Shown: positions 53,272 to 61,754 of the stretch, piece by piece | Numbering within the stretch: the first letter of the stretch is position 1 | Layout: every line of letters starts with the position of its first letter | NCBI GenBank assembly: GCA_963756745.1 | Contig: CAVWOU010000011.1 | Coordinates: 62,001-126,000, forward strand | Length of the DNA stretch: 64,000 bases | DNA from: DASPWW01 sp963756745 | GTDB lineage: Bacteria; Actinomycetota; Thermoleophilia; Solirubrobacterales; 70-9 | Reading direction: 5' to 3' | Notes under the pieces: model-generated | Database searches by the model: none | The model's input: only the letters and a program-made list of their open reading frames with translations | Told to the model about the DNA's origin: nothing | Program-made: the position numbers and the translations under genes

Positions 53272-54591
53272 GTGAAGGTCCTCGTTCTCGGAGGAGGTGG
53301 TCGCGAGCACGCGATCGTCCGCTCGCTGGCGCGCTCCCCCCGCGCGCCTGAGCTCGTGTGCAGCCCCGGGAACGCCGGGATCGCGCTGGACGCACGCTGC
53401 ATCGACCTCGAGGGCTCGGCCCGGATGCTGGCCATGGGCGCCTCCCTCGGCGAGCCCCGAGATCTCGAGACCCTCGTGTCCCTGGCCTCGGGCGAGGCCA
53501 TAGACCTCGTGGTGATCGGCCCGGAGGCGCCGCTCGTCGCGGGCCTCGTGGACGCGCTCGAGGTGGCCGGCATCCCAGCGTTCGGGCCGTCCGCGCCCGC
53601 CGCCCGGATCGAGGGCTCGAAGGTCCACGCCAAGGAGGTGATGGCGGACGCGGAGATCCCGACCGCGTCACACGTCGTGCTGCGCAGCCACGACGAGGCG
53701 CTCGAGGCTCTGTCGCGCGCCGCGTACCCGGTGGTGCTGAAGGCCGATGGGCTCGCGGCGGGCAAGGGGGTGATCATCTGCGCCGACGCGGCCGAGGCGC
53801 GCGAGGCGATCGACGCTTACTTCGTCGAGCGTCGCTTCGGCGAGACCGTGGTGCTGCTCGAGGAGCACCTCGACGGGGAGGAGCTCTCGTTGCTCGCGCT
53901 GTGCGACGGCGAGAACGCCGTCCCGCTCGCGCCGGCGCAGGACTACAAGCGAATCGGCGACGGCGACACGGGACCCAACACCGGCGGCATGGGGAGCTAC
54001 TCGCCGGTGCCGGGGTTCGATGCTGCCGCCGTGGAGGAGATCGCCGACAGCGTCCACCGCCCGGTTCTCGAGTCGCTGCGACGCCGGGGTACGCCGTTCC
54101 GGGGCGTGCTGTACGCGGGGCTGATGCTCACCGACGGCGGGCCGAAGGTGCTCGAGTTCAACTGCCGGTTCGGCGATCCCGAGACACAGGCGGTCCTCCC
54201 GCGCCTGCAGTCCGATCTGGTCGACCTGTGCCTCGCCTCGCGTGAGCCCGGTGGGCTGGCGGGAGTCGAGGCCGAGTTCTCCGACGAGTGGGCCGTGACG
54301 GTAGTGCTCGCGTCGCGCGGGTACCCCGTGTCGAGCTCGAAGGGCGACGTGATCCACGGGCTCGACGAGGCGCGCGGGCCAGGCGTCGAGGTGTTCCACG
54401 CCGGCACGGCCAGGCGCGACGGAGAGCTCGTGACCGCGGGCGGGCGGGTCCTCAACGTCACCGGCCTCGGTCCCACGCCCGATGCCGCCCGGGAGCGCGC
54501 CTACGATGCGGCTCGCCGGATCAGGTTCGACGGCATGCAGATGAGGACCGACATCGCAACCCGCGCGGTCGAGCGAGCGGCGGCCGGCTAG
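53272..54591 (+). CDS. purD: Phosphoribosylamine-glycine ligase
   Basis: Second step of purine synthesis: joins glycine to phosphoribosylamine using ATP. The 439-residue ATP-grasp enzyme begins MKVLVLGGGGREHAIVRSL (GTG start). It has YPVVLKADGLAAGKGVIIC for ATP and the GARS signature-like RFGDPETQAVLPRL. purE follows eight bases later. Confidence 0.96.
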   Translation: MKVLVLGGGGREHAIVRSLARSPRAPELVCSPGNAGIALDARCIDLEGSARMLAMGASLGEPRDLETLVSLASGEAIDLVVIGPEAPLVAGLVDALEVAGIPAFGPSAPAARIEGSKVHAKEVMADAEIPTASHVVLRSHDEALEALSRAAYPVVLKADGLAAGKGVIICADAAEAREAIDAYFVERRFGETVVLLEEHLDGEELSLLALCDGENAVPLAPAQDYKRIGDGDTGPNTGGMGSYSPVPGFDAAAVEEIADSVHRPVLESLRRRGTPFRGVLYAGLMLTDGGPKVLEFNCRFGDPETQAVLPRLQSDLVDLCLASREPGGLAGVEAEFSDEWAVTVVLASRGYPVSSSKGDVIHGLDEARGPGVEVFHAGTARRDGELVTAGGRVLNVTGLGPTPDAARERAYDAARRIRFDGMQMRTDIATRAVERAAAG

Positions 54592-54599
54592 GAGGTCTG

Positions 54600-55088
54600 A
54601 TGGGAGTAAGCGAACCCGAGGAGCGGCCCGAAGTGGCGACCGTCGACCCGATGCCCGAGGTCGAAGAGGCGTTCGAGGAGATCGAGGTCGACGCACCGCT
54701 GGTCGGGATCATCATGGGCTCGAAGAGCGACAAGCCGAAGATGCAGCCCGCCGGCGAGGCGCTGCACGAGGCCGGGATCCCCTACGAGGTGCGCGTGATG
54801 AGCGCCCACCGGACGCCCGACCAGGTGCGCGACTATTGCGAGAACGCGCGCATGCGGGGTCTCAAGGTGATCATCGCCGGCGCTGGGATGTCGGCGGCCC
54901 TGCCCGGCGTCGCCGCCGCGCACACGGACCTGCCGGTGATCGGGGTCCCGATCTCCGGCCGCAACCTCGGCGGGCTCGACGCGCTCCTGTCCGCCGTGCA
55001 GATGCCCCCGGGTGTGCCGGTCGGCTGCGTGGCGATCGACGGGGCGAAGAACTCAGGCCTGCTGGCGGCCCGCATAATCAACGCGTGA
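54600..55088 (+). CDS. purE: N5-carboxyaminoimidazole ribonucleotide mutase
   Basis: A 162-residue class I PurE. GIIMGSKSDKPKM and RVMSAHRTPDQVRDY are the active-site motifs, and VGCVAIDGAKNSGLLAARI is the usual C-terminus. About 35 acidic residues precede the fold (MGVSEPEERPEVATV onward). A class I PurE implies a PurK partner, which is not in the window. Its stop overlaps the purB GTG start. Confidence 0.93.
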   Translation: MGVSEPEERPEVATVDPMPEVEEAFEEIEVDAPLVGIIMGSKSDKPKMQPAGEALHEAGIPYEVRVMSAHRTPDQVRDYCENARMRGLKVIIAGAGMSAALPGVAAAHTDLPVIGVPISGRNLGGLDALLSAVQMPPGVPVGCVAIDGAKNSGLLAARIINA

Positions 55089-56368
55089 TACCGCGCTACA
55101 CCAGGGACGAGATGGGGTCCGTGTGGACCCCGCGACGGCGCATGGAGGCGTGGCTGGCCGTCGAGCTCGCGGCGACCGAAGCGTGGGCAGCCGAAGGCGT
55201 GGTGCCTCCGGAGGCCGCGGAAGCGTGCCGCGAACGAGCGTCGTTCGAAGTCGAGGCAGTCGAGGAGCGCGAGCGCACGACCGGGCACGATGTGGCCGCG
55301 TTCGTCGATGTCGTCGCGGCGTCTGTCGGCGAGGAGGGCCGCTGGATCCACTACGGGCTCACTTCGTCCGACGTCCTCGACACCGGTCTCGCGGTCCAGC
55401 TCACCGAGGCCGGCGAGATCATCACCACGGGCGCGAGGGAGTATCGCGACGCGCTGATCAAGCGCGCGATCGAGCACCGCGACACGCTGACGGCCGGACG
55501 CACCCACGGCGTCCATGCCGAGCCCACCACCTTCGGGTTGCGGCTCGCGAGCTTCGCCTTCGAGGCCGACCGCAACCTCGATCGGTTGCGGCGCGACTTC
55601 GAGGGCGCGGCGGTGGGCAAGCTCTCGGGCGCGGTCGGAACTTATGCGTCGGTCCCGCCTGCCGTGGAGGAACGGGTGATGGGCGCGCTGGGGCTCCGCG
55701 CCGAGCCGATCTCGACGCAGGTCGTGCCGCGCGACCGCCACGCCGCCCTCCTCCAGGGCGTCGCGCTCGCCGGAGCGGGCCTGGAGCGGTTCGCGACCGA
55801 GATCCGCAACCTACAGCGCACCGAGGTGCGCGAGGTCGAGGAGCCGTTCACCGAGGGCCAGAAGGGTTCCTCGGCTATGCCCCACAAGCGCAACCCGATC
55901 CTCTCGGAGCGGATCTGCGGCCTCGCCCGGGTGCTGCGCGGGTACGCGCAGGCGGCGGTCGAGAACGTCGCGCTGTGGCACGAGCGCGACATCTCGCACT
56001 CGGGCGCGGAGCGCGTGATCCTTCCCGACGCCACGATCCTGCTCGACTACATGCAGCACCTCGCGATCCGCGTCGTCGAGGGGATGACGATCGACGCCGA
56101 GCGGATGCGCGAGAACCTCGATCTCACCCACGGCGCGCTGCACAGCCAGCGCGCGCTGACCGCGCTGGTCGAGGCGGGCATGTCGCGCGACGAGGCCTAC
56201 CGCCTGGTCCAGGAGTCCGCCCAGCAGGCGTGGGACGAGGGGACCGATTTCGGCGAGCTGATCGCCGAGGCGGCGCCGGACCTCGACGTCGACGCGGTGC
56301 TCGACCACGACGCGTACCTCCGCCATCTGCCTGAGGTGTTCGAGCGGCTAAAAGATCTCAGGCGCTAG
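55085..56368 (+). CDS. purB: Adenylosuccinate lyase
   Basis: Cleaves SAICAR and adenylosuccinate, releasing fumarate. The 427-residue protein carries the superfamily signature GSSAMPHKRNPILSE with the flexible catalytic loop, GRTHGVHAEPTTFG with an active-site histidine, and HYGLTSSDVLDT. The start is GTG overlapping purE (VIPRYTRDEMGSVW). It converges on the P450 gene. Confidence 0.96.
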   Translation: MIPRYTRDEMGSVWTPRRRMEAWLAVELAATEAWAAEGVVPPEAAEACRERASFEVEAVEERERTTGHDVAAFVDVVAASVGEEGRWIHYGLTSSDVLDTGLAVQLTEAGEIITTGAREYRDALIKRAIEHRDTLTAGRTHGVHAEPTTFGLRLASFAFEADRNLDRLRRDFEGAAVGKLSGAVGTYASVPPAVEERVMGALGLRAEPISTQVVPRDRHAALLQGVALAGAGLERFATEIRNLQRTEVREVEEPFTEGQKGSSAMPHKRNPILSERICGLARVLRGYAQAAVENVALWHERDISHSGAERVILPDATILLDYMQHLAIRVVEGMTIDAERMRENLDLTHGALHSQRALTALVEAGMSRDEAYRLVQESAQQAWDEGTDFGELIAEAAPDLDVDAVLDHDAYLRHLPEVFERLKDLRR

Positions 56369-56380
56369 CTGGGCGCGCAG

Positions 56381-57730
56381 TCAAACAGCGGCGCGCTCGC
56401 CCTCGCGGGCGGGAGCGTCTCGTCCTCTGGAGCGCCGCTCCTCGAGGATCGCCGGGGTGCCGTTGCGCGGCGACAGCGTGACGTTTCGGTGCCCGTACGG
56501 CTCCGGTCGGTCGGTGGCGGGGCGAAGCTCGGCCCGGCGCAGAATCGTCCGCATCACGACCTTCATCTCGAAGCTGGCGAACGCCGCGCCGAGGCACCGC
56601 CGGGTCCCGCCGCCGAACGGGATCCAGCTGAACGTGTCGGGCGCTCCGTCAAGGAAGCGCCCGGGTCGGAACGCGTACGGCTCGGGGTAGAGGTCGGCGC
56701 GCGTATGGACGAGGTAGATCGAGGGCATGATGGCGGTGCCGGCAGGAAGGTCGAAGCCGCCCAGAGTGGCGGGAGAGGTGAGCAGCCGTCCGACGCTTGG
56801 GACCACCGGGCGCATGCGCAGCGTCTCGGTGACGACCGCATCGAGATAGCCGTCGCGGCCGTCGGCGAGCTCGGCGCGGAGGCGCTCCATCGCGTCCGGG
56901 TTTCGGAACAGGAGGTCGAACGCCCACGCGAGCGCGGTCGCGGTCGTCTCGTGGCCCGCGAACAGCAGCGTCACGAGCTGATCGCGAACCTCCGCGTCGC
57001 TCATCGGCTCGCCGTCCTCGAACCGGGCGGCGACGAGCAGGGACAGGATGTCGTCGCGCTCATCGAGGTCGGTGGTGGCTCGGCGCTCCGCGATCTGCTC
57101 GTGCAGGACCGCGTCGGTCTCGTCGAGGACCGCCTGGAGGCGGCCGTACGGACCGAGGCGACCGAGGCGCCGCGCCGCGAGCCCGATCACCTGGGCGCGC
57201 GGTGAGCTGACCACGTCGAGGACTTTGACCAGCAACGCACCCAGACGTTCCCGCCTGGCCGGATCGTCGATCCCGAACACCGCGCGCAGGATCACCTCGA
57301 GCGTGATCGCCTGCATTCGGGGGTGGAGCGGAAAGCGCTCCCGGAGCGGCCATGAGTCGAGCTCGCGGTCGGCGATCTCGGCCATCACGGCCTCGTAGGC
57401 GCGCATCCGCTCGCCGTGGAAGGGCGGGAGCATGAGCCTGCGGCTGCGCAGGTGCTCGTCACCCTCGAGCAGAAGCAGCGAGCGGCGACCGAGCACGGGC
57501 TCGAGCAGGACCGTGCGGCCCTCGGGCAGGCGGTTGTCGCGGTCGGCGGCGAAAAGCCGCTTGATCGAGCCGGGGTCGGAGACGAAGACGAGCGCGCCGA
57601 CACGCGACATCCGCAGCGTGAACGTCTCGCCGAAGCGCTCCCGGCTGTTCTCCATCACGTCCACCGGGGAGCGCATCCATCGCATCGCCTGCACGAACGC
57701 GGGGGAGCGGGGGCCCGGAGGAAGCGCCAT
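56381..57730 (-). CDS. Cytochrome P450
   Basis: A 449-residue haem monooxygenase. The I-helix is LLFAGHETTATALAW, the ExxR is in VTETLRMRPVVPSVG, and the haem-binding cysteine is in PFGGGTRRCLGAAFA. It begins with the LPPGPRSP segment typical of many P450s but has no membrane anchor. It lies 35 bases after csoR on the same strand, so it is probably controlled with it. Substrate and redox partners are unknown; no ferredoxin gene is adjacent. Confidence 0.94.
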   Translation of the reverse strand: MALPPGPRSPAFVQAMRWMRSPVDVMENSRERFGETFTLRMSRVGALVFVSDPGSIKRLFAADRDNRLPEGRTVLLEPVLGRRSLLLLEGDEHLRSRRLMLPPFHGERMRAYEAVMAEIADRELDSWPLRERFPLHPRMQAITLEVILRAVFGIDDPARRERLGALLVKVLDVVSSPRAQVIGLAARRLGRLGPYGRLQAVLDETDAVLHEQIAERRATTDLDERDDILSLLVAARFEDGEPMSDAEVRDQLVTLLFAGHETTATALAWAFDLLFRNPDAMERLRAELADGRDGYLDAVVTETLRMRPVVPSVGRLLTSPATLGGFDLPAGTAIMPSIYLVHTRADLYPEPYAFRPGRFLDGAPDTFSWIPFGGGTRRCLGAAFASFEMKVVMRTILRRAELRPATDRPEPYGHRNVTLSPRNGTPAILEERRSRGRDAPAREGERAAV

Positions 57731-57765
57731 GCCCGGAATCTACCCCGGTCGGCGGGCCGCCAGCG

Positions 57766-58080
57766 TCATCGCGTGCGGGCGAAACGCTCCACCGCGGCGA
57801 GCAGCTCGTCGATCTTCTCGTCGCCCTCGGAGCCGCCGTGCACCAGCGCGTCGCGGACGCAGTGGGAGGTGTGGTCCTCGAGCAGCTTCAGCGACACGCC
57901 GTCGAGCGCCTTGGTGATCGCCGCGATCTGGGTGATGACGTCGATGCAGTAGGCCTCGGACTCGACCATCCCCCGCACACCCCGCACCTGGCCCTCGATC
58001 CGCGACAGGCGCCGCCCGAGGGCCTGTTTGTCCTCGACGTATCCGGGTTCGACGCGTTGCCCTTCGCGGTTTTCGTCCAT
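57766..58080 (-). CDS. csoR: CsoR-family metal-sensing repressor
   Basis: A 104-residue all-helical repressor. The copper ligands of CsoR are present: cysteine in SEAYCIDVITQI, then histidine and cysteine in the DHTSHCV segment (His-x3-Cys), which matches Cu(I) sensors rather than nickel (RcnR) or persulfide (CstR) sensors. ALGRRLSRIEGQVRGVRGM is the DNA-binding start. A G-tract operator lies nine bases upstream. The downstream P450 gene is the only apparent partner; no copper ATPase is nearby. Confidence 0.88.
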   Translation of the reverse strand: MDENREGQRVEPGYVEDKQALGRRLSRIEGQVRGVRGMVESEAYCIDVITQIAAITKALDGVSLKLLEDHTSHCVRDALVHGGSEGDEKIDELLAAVERFARTR

Positions 58081-58088
58081 GTGCGTGA

Positions 58089-58108
58089 GTATACGGGAGG
58101 GGGGTATT
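58089..58108 (-). promoter_or_regulatory. Probable CsoR operator
   Basis: ATAC (58091-58094) and GTAT (58104-58107) flank a G-rich core, GGGAGGGGG. This is the layout of known CsoR/RcnR operators (TA-rich ends around a G/C tract). It sits directly before the csoR start, so autoregulation by metal is likely. Confidence 0.65.
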
Positions 58109-58123
58109 AACAACGCGCGCCGT

Positions 58124-58747
58124 CTAGAACGACGCGGTGCGCGGTGAGGCCGCGAACTCGCTCAGCGCTCGCTTGGCTCCCGCCGCGAGCGGCTCGCCGT
58201 GGGCGAATGCGAGGCCGTCGAACTCGAGCTGTAGCAGCCGTCGCACGGACTCGACGATCCCGCGCTTCGTTTGTTCGGGATCGTCCATCAGGAAGTCGGG
58301 CACGAACGCGAGCTCTCCCTTCCACCGGATCACGCCGTCGGCGAAGGCGAGCATCCCCGGTCCCGAGTCGATGTGCAGCGCCGCGTCGTCGGGACAGATC
58401 GATCCGACCTCGTGCGCCGTGATCCCGGGGGCGACATCCGCCCCGTACGCGTAGCCCTCGACCCGCGGCCCGCCCTCGAACTCATGCAGGCCGGACTTCG
58501 GGCACAGCACGGGGCAGTCGAACTCCTCGGCGAGGCGATCGCTCTGCCGGTAGTGATGGCGGTTCGTGAGCACGACGCGTTCGGGCCGCCGGCGCCGGCG
58601 AAGCGCGTCGATCACGTCCTCCGGGGCCATCGGGTCGAGGACCGTCGCGGCGTCCTCGACGTAATACGAGTGCACGATGAAGCGGATCTTCGGGTGCGGC
58701 GCCTTCCAGTGCAGGACGCCGGGCAAGATCTCCGCAATCTCCGTCAA
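58124..58747 (-). CDS. Metallo-beta-lactamase-like protein, non-canonical metal motif
   Basis: A 207-residue protein with the beta-lactamase-like fold order: EILPGVLHWKAPHP, VLDPMAPEDVID, VVLTNRHHYRQSDRL in the place of HxHxDH, and FDGLAFAHGEPL near the end. The first ligands are reduced to two histidines without the aspartate, so metal binding or hydrolase activity may differ from standard enzymes. It lies 44 bases upstream of csoR on the same strand, with the CsoR operator in between. Function unknown. Confidence 0.75.
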   Translation of the reverse strand: MTEIAEILPGVLHWKAPHPKIRFIVHSYYVEDAATVLDPMAPEDVIDALRRRRRPERVVLTNRHHYRQSDRLAEEFDCPVLCPKSGLHEFEGGPRVEGYAYGADVAPGITAHEVGSICPDDAALHIDSGPGMLAFADGVIRWKGELAFVPDFLMDDPEQTKRGIVESVRRLLQLEFDGLAFAHGEPLAAGAKRALSEFAASPRTASF

Positions 58748-58802
58748 GATCGAGGATGGAGCCTATCCGGACTCGCTTCGTCCGTTGTTAGGCTCGGTTT
58801 CG

Positions 58803-59660
58803 ATGACGTCAGCGCTCGCCGAGCTGAAGCTCCACGCCACCGGCAAGGTCCGCGAGATGTACGAGCTCGACGGCGACCTGCTCATGGTCGCTTCGGATCG
58901 CATCTCTGCGTACGACGTGGTGATGCCGACTCCGATCCCCGACAAGGGCAGGGTGCTGACGCAGATGTCGGTGTTCTGGTTCGAGACAACCCGGGACATC
59001 GTCCCCAACCACTTCGTGTCCGAGGACGTGCCCCCCGACGTGGCCGGTCGTGCGATCCGCGTGCGGCGACTGAACATGTATCCCGTCGAGTGCGTGGTGC
59101 GCGGCTACCTCTCCGGGTCGGGGTGGCGCGAGTACCGCGAGTCGGGATCGGTGTGCGGAATCGAGCTTCCGAGCGGCCTGCGCGAGTCCGAGCGGCTGCC
59201 CGAGCCGATCTTCACCCCGGCGACCAAGGCTGCCGTGGGGGACCACGACGAGAACGTCAGCTTCGAGCGAGCATCCGAGATCGTCGGCTCGCGACCGTTG
59301 ATGGAGGAGCTGCGACGGATCTCGATCGAGCTCTACAGCCGAGCCGCCGACCACGCGGCCGAGCGCGGGATCATCGTCGCCGACACGAAGTTCGAGCTTG
59401 GTTCCTCGCCCGGGTGCGAGGTGGTGCTGGGGGACGAGGTCCTGACCCCGGATTCGTCGCGGTTCTGGCCTGCCGACGAGTACGAGCCGGGGCGCCCGCA
59501 GCGCTCGTTCGACAAGCAGTACGTCCGCGATTGGCTCGACGAAGCCGGATGGGACCACACGCCGCCGGCGCCCCAGCTGCCCGACGAGGTGGTCGCGAAC
59601 ACGCGCGCGAAGTACATCGAGGCGTACGAGCGGATCACCGGTCGCAGCATCGACGGCTGA
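58803..59660 (+). CDS. purC: SAICAR synthase
   Basis: Joins aspartate to CAIR in purine synthesis. The 285-residue protein has HATGKVREMYELDGDLLMVA, the signature ASDRISAYDVVMP, VECVVRGYLSGSGW and IIVADTKFELG. TAGGCT stands eight bases before the ATG with no Shine-Dalgarno, so transcription is probably leaderless. purS and purQ follow. Confidence 0.96.
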   Translation: MTSALAELKLHATGKVREMYELDGDLLMVASDRISAYDVVMPTPIPDKGRVLTQMSVFWFETTRDIVPNHFVSEDVPPDVAGRAIRVRRLNMYPVECVVRGYLSGSGWREYRESGSVCGIELPSGLRESERLPEPIFTPATKAAVGDHDENVSFERASEIVGSRPLMEELRRISIELYSRAADHAAERGIIVADTKFELGSSPGCEVVLGDEVLTPDSSRFWPADEYEPGRPQRSFDKQYVRDWLDEAGWDHTPPAPQLPDEVVANTRAKYIEAYERITGRSIDG

Positions 59661-59681
59661 AGCCGCCGGTACGCTGGAGCG

Positions 59682-59954
59682 GTGAAGGCGCGTGTCCTGA
59701 TCCGCCCCAAGGAGGGCATCCTCGACCCGCAAGGCAAGGCGGTCGAGCGGGCCCTGCCGGCGCTCGGATTCGACGATGTCTCGCACGTTCGGGTCGGCCG
59801 ACTGGTCGAGCTCGAGGCGGAGAACGACGACCGTCTGGCGGAGCTGTGCGAGAAGCTGCTCGCCAACCCCTTGATCGAGGACTACGAAATCCAGCTCATG
59901 GACACCGAACCCCGCCGCCCCCGGACGCGAAGCGGAGGAGGCGGCGGGCAATGA
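59682..59954 (+). CDS. purS: FGAM synthase subunit PurS
   Basis: A 90-residue small subunit of the three-part phosphoribosylformylglycinamidine synthase. ILDPQGKAVERALPALGF and VGRLVELE are typical. The C-terminal tail RRPRTRSGGGGGQ is longer than usual. It starts with GTG and overlaps purQ by ATGA. Confidence 0.94.
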   Translation: MKARVLIRPKEGILDPQGKAVERALPALGFDDVSHVRVGRLVELEAENDDRLAELCEKLLANPLIEDYEIQLMDTEPRRPRTRSGGGGGQ

Positions 59955-60628
59955 TGTTCGGAGTCGTTCAGTTCCCTGGCTCTTGCGACGATCGCGACGC
60001 CCTGGCGGGCGCTGGGCGAGTCGGCGACGCGCGCCTACTGTGGCACGAGGAGACCGACCTGAACGGGATCGACGCGGTGCTCGTTCCGGGCGGGTTCTCC
60101 TACGGCGACTACCTGCGCGCGGGCGCGATCGCGCGGTTCTCCCCTGTGATGGGAGCGGTGGCGGAGTTCGCCGCCGACGGCGGGCCGGTGCTCGGGATCT
60201 GCAACGGGTTCCAGGTCCTGTGCGAGGCGGGGCTGCTTCCCGGCGCGCTGCTCCCAAACGCGGGGCTGCGCTTCGTGTGCCGCCAGGTGGATGTCACCCT
60301 CGAGAGCGCCGACACGCCGTTCACAGCGGGCTCCGGGCCCGGCGGGAGACTGTCGATCCCGGTAAAGCACATGTCGGGCCGCTACTTCGCGCCGGACGAT
60401 CAGCTCGACGCGCTCGAGGCCTCGGACCAGGTGGTCTTCCGCTACGCCCAGGGGCACAACCCCAATGGCTCCGTCCGCGACATCGCCGGGGTCTGCAGCG
60501 AGGCCCGCAACGTCGTCGGGCTGATGCCGCACCCCGAGCACGCAGTCGACACGCTGACCGGCTCGAGCGACGGGCTTGCGCTGTTCGGCTCGGTGGCGGC
60601 CCGCGAAGCGGTCGCACCAGGCCGGTAG
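59951..60628 (+). CDS. purQ: FGAM synthase glutaminase subunit PurQ
   Basis: A 225-residue class I glutamine amidotransferase that supplies ammonia to PurL. GVVQFPGSCDDRDAL opens the fold, the nucleophile cysteine is in LGICNGFQVLCEAG, and the His-Glu pair is in LMPHPEHAVD. purL does not follow; a glycosyltransferase begins 28 bases on, so the large subunit is encoded elsewhere. Confidence 0.95.
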   Translation: MMFGVVQFPGSCDDRDALAGAGRVGDARLLWHEETDLNGIDAVLVPGGFSYGDYLRAGAIARFSPVMGAVAEFAADGGPVLGICNGFQVLCEAGLLPGALLPNAGLRFVCRQVDVTLESADTPFTAGSGPGGRLSIPVKHMSGRYFAPDDQLDALEASDQVVFRYAQGHNPNGSVRDIAGVCSEARNVVGLMPHPEHAVDTLTGSSDGLALFGSVAAREAVAPGR

Positions 60629-60656
60629 CGCCGCGCGCTCTACATTTGGTCGCCGG

Positions 60657-61754
60657 ATGAGGCTTGTAATGGCGATGAAGGTGCGCGACGAGGAAGACGT
60701 CCTCGACGTGAACCTGCGCTACCACCGCGCGCAGGGAGTGGACCATTTCGTCGTCACCGACAACGGCTCGACCGACGACACCCCCGAGATCCTGCGCCGG
60801 TACGAGGCCGACGGAGTGCTGACGCTGATCGAGGAGCCGTCGACGCAGGACTTCCGCGACCAGGCGCACTGGTGGGTCACCCGGATGGCGCGGCTGGCCG
60901 CTACGGACCTTGGCGCCGACTGGGTCGTCCATGCCGACGCCGACGAGTTCTGGTCCCCGGTGACCGGGACGCTGAAGCAGGCGCTGGCCGAGATCCCCGA
61001 GGAGTACAGCGTCGTGCTCGCCCCGCGACCTGAGTTCGTCGCGCGGCCCGAAGGGCCGGGGGAGTTCTGGGAGCGGATGACGATCCGGGAGGCTCGCTCG
61101 CGCCTGCGCCCCAAGGTCGCCCACCGCGCCGAGCCGGACGCTGTCCTCCATCGAGGCGCCCACGACGTCGACGTCGATCGCGACGAGGGCGGGGTACGGC
61201 ACTCCGGCCGCGCCGTGATGCGGGCGGTGAAGTCGACCCGGGCGGCGGACGAGGACCGGCTGATCTGGGCGCCGGTGTGGCCGGCTCGCGTGCTGCACTA
61301 CCCGCTGCGCTCGTTCGACCAGTACCGCCGCAAGGTCGAGATCACCTTGCGCGGCGGGTTCGACGACCGCGCCCACGATGACCTGCGGCGCGAGGTCGGG
61401 GCCGGGCGGCTGCCGGACCTCTACGCGACCCTCGTCGAGGACGACGACGCCATCGAGCGGGGAGTGCGGGAGGGCCGCCTTGTCGAGGATCGAAGCGTCG
61501 GCGAAGTCCTCACCTCCGGAGCAGGAACCTCGCTCTCGGCGGAGGACGTGGAGCGTGACCTCGCCGAGCTGCAAGCCGACGCGATGCAGACGCTCGCGCG
61601 CACGCAGCGCTCCCTGATCCGGCAGCTCGACACGTTCCGGGGGAGGGTCCGCAAGCAGCGCTCGCGTCTCGAGGACGCCGAGCGCGGCCGCCGCTGGGGC
61701 CGCGTGCGCAACGGTGCCGCGCGGATCCTGCGCCAGTCCCGCTCCGACCGTTGA
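60657..61754 (+). CDS. GT2-like glycosyltransferase
   Basis: A 365-residue GT-A fold protein (Glyco_tranf_2_4 type). KVRDEEDVLDVNLRYHRAQG and FVVTDNGSTDDTPEIL bind the nucleotide sugar, and the metal-binding acidic motif is VVHADADEFW. The last about 90 residues form a basic coiled coil (SLIRQLDTFRGRVRKQRSR). TACATT stands ten bases before the ATG. It is coupled to the sulfotransferase that follows (TTGA overlap). Confidence 0.85.
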   Translation: MRLVMAMKVRDEEDVLDVNLRYHRAQGVDHFVVTDNGSTDDTPEILRRYEADGVLTLIEEPSTQDFRDQAHWWVTRMARLAATDLGADWVVHADADEFWSPVTGTLKQALAEIPEEYSVVLAPRPEFVARPEGPGEFWERMTIREARSRLRPKVAHRAEPDAVLHRGAHDVDVDRDEGGVRHSGRAVMRAVKSTRAADEDRLIWAPVWPARVLHYPLRSFDQYRRKVEITLRGGFDDRAHDDLRREVGAGRLPDLYATLVEDDDAIERGVREGRLVEDRSVGEVLTSGAGTSLSAEDVERDLAELQADAMQTLARTQRSLIRQLDTFRGRVRKQRSRLEDAERGRRWGRVRNGAARILRQSRSDR

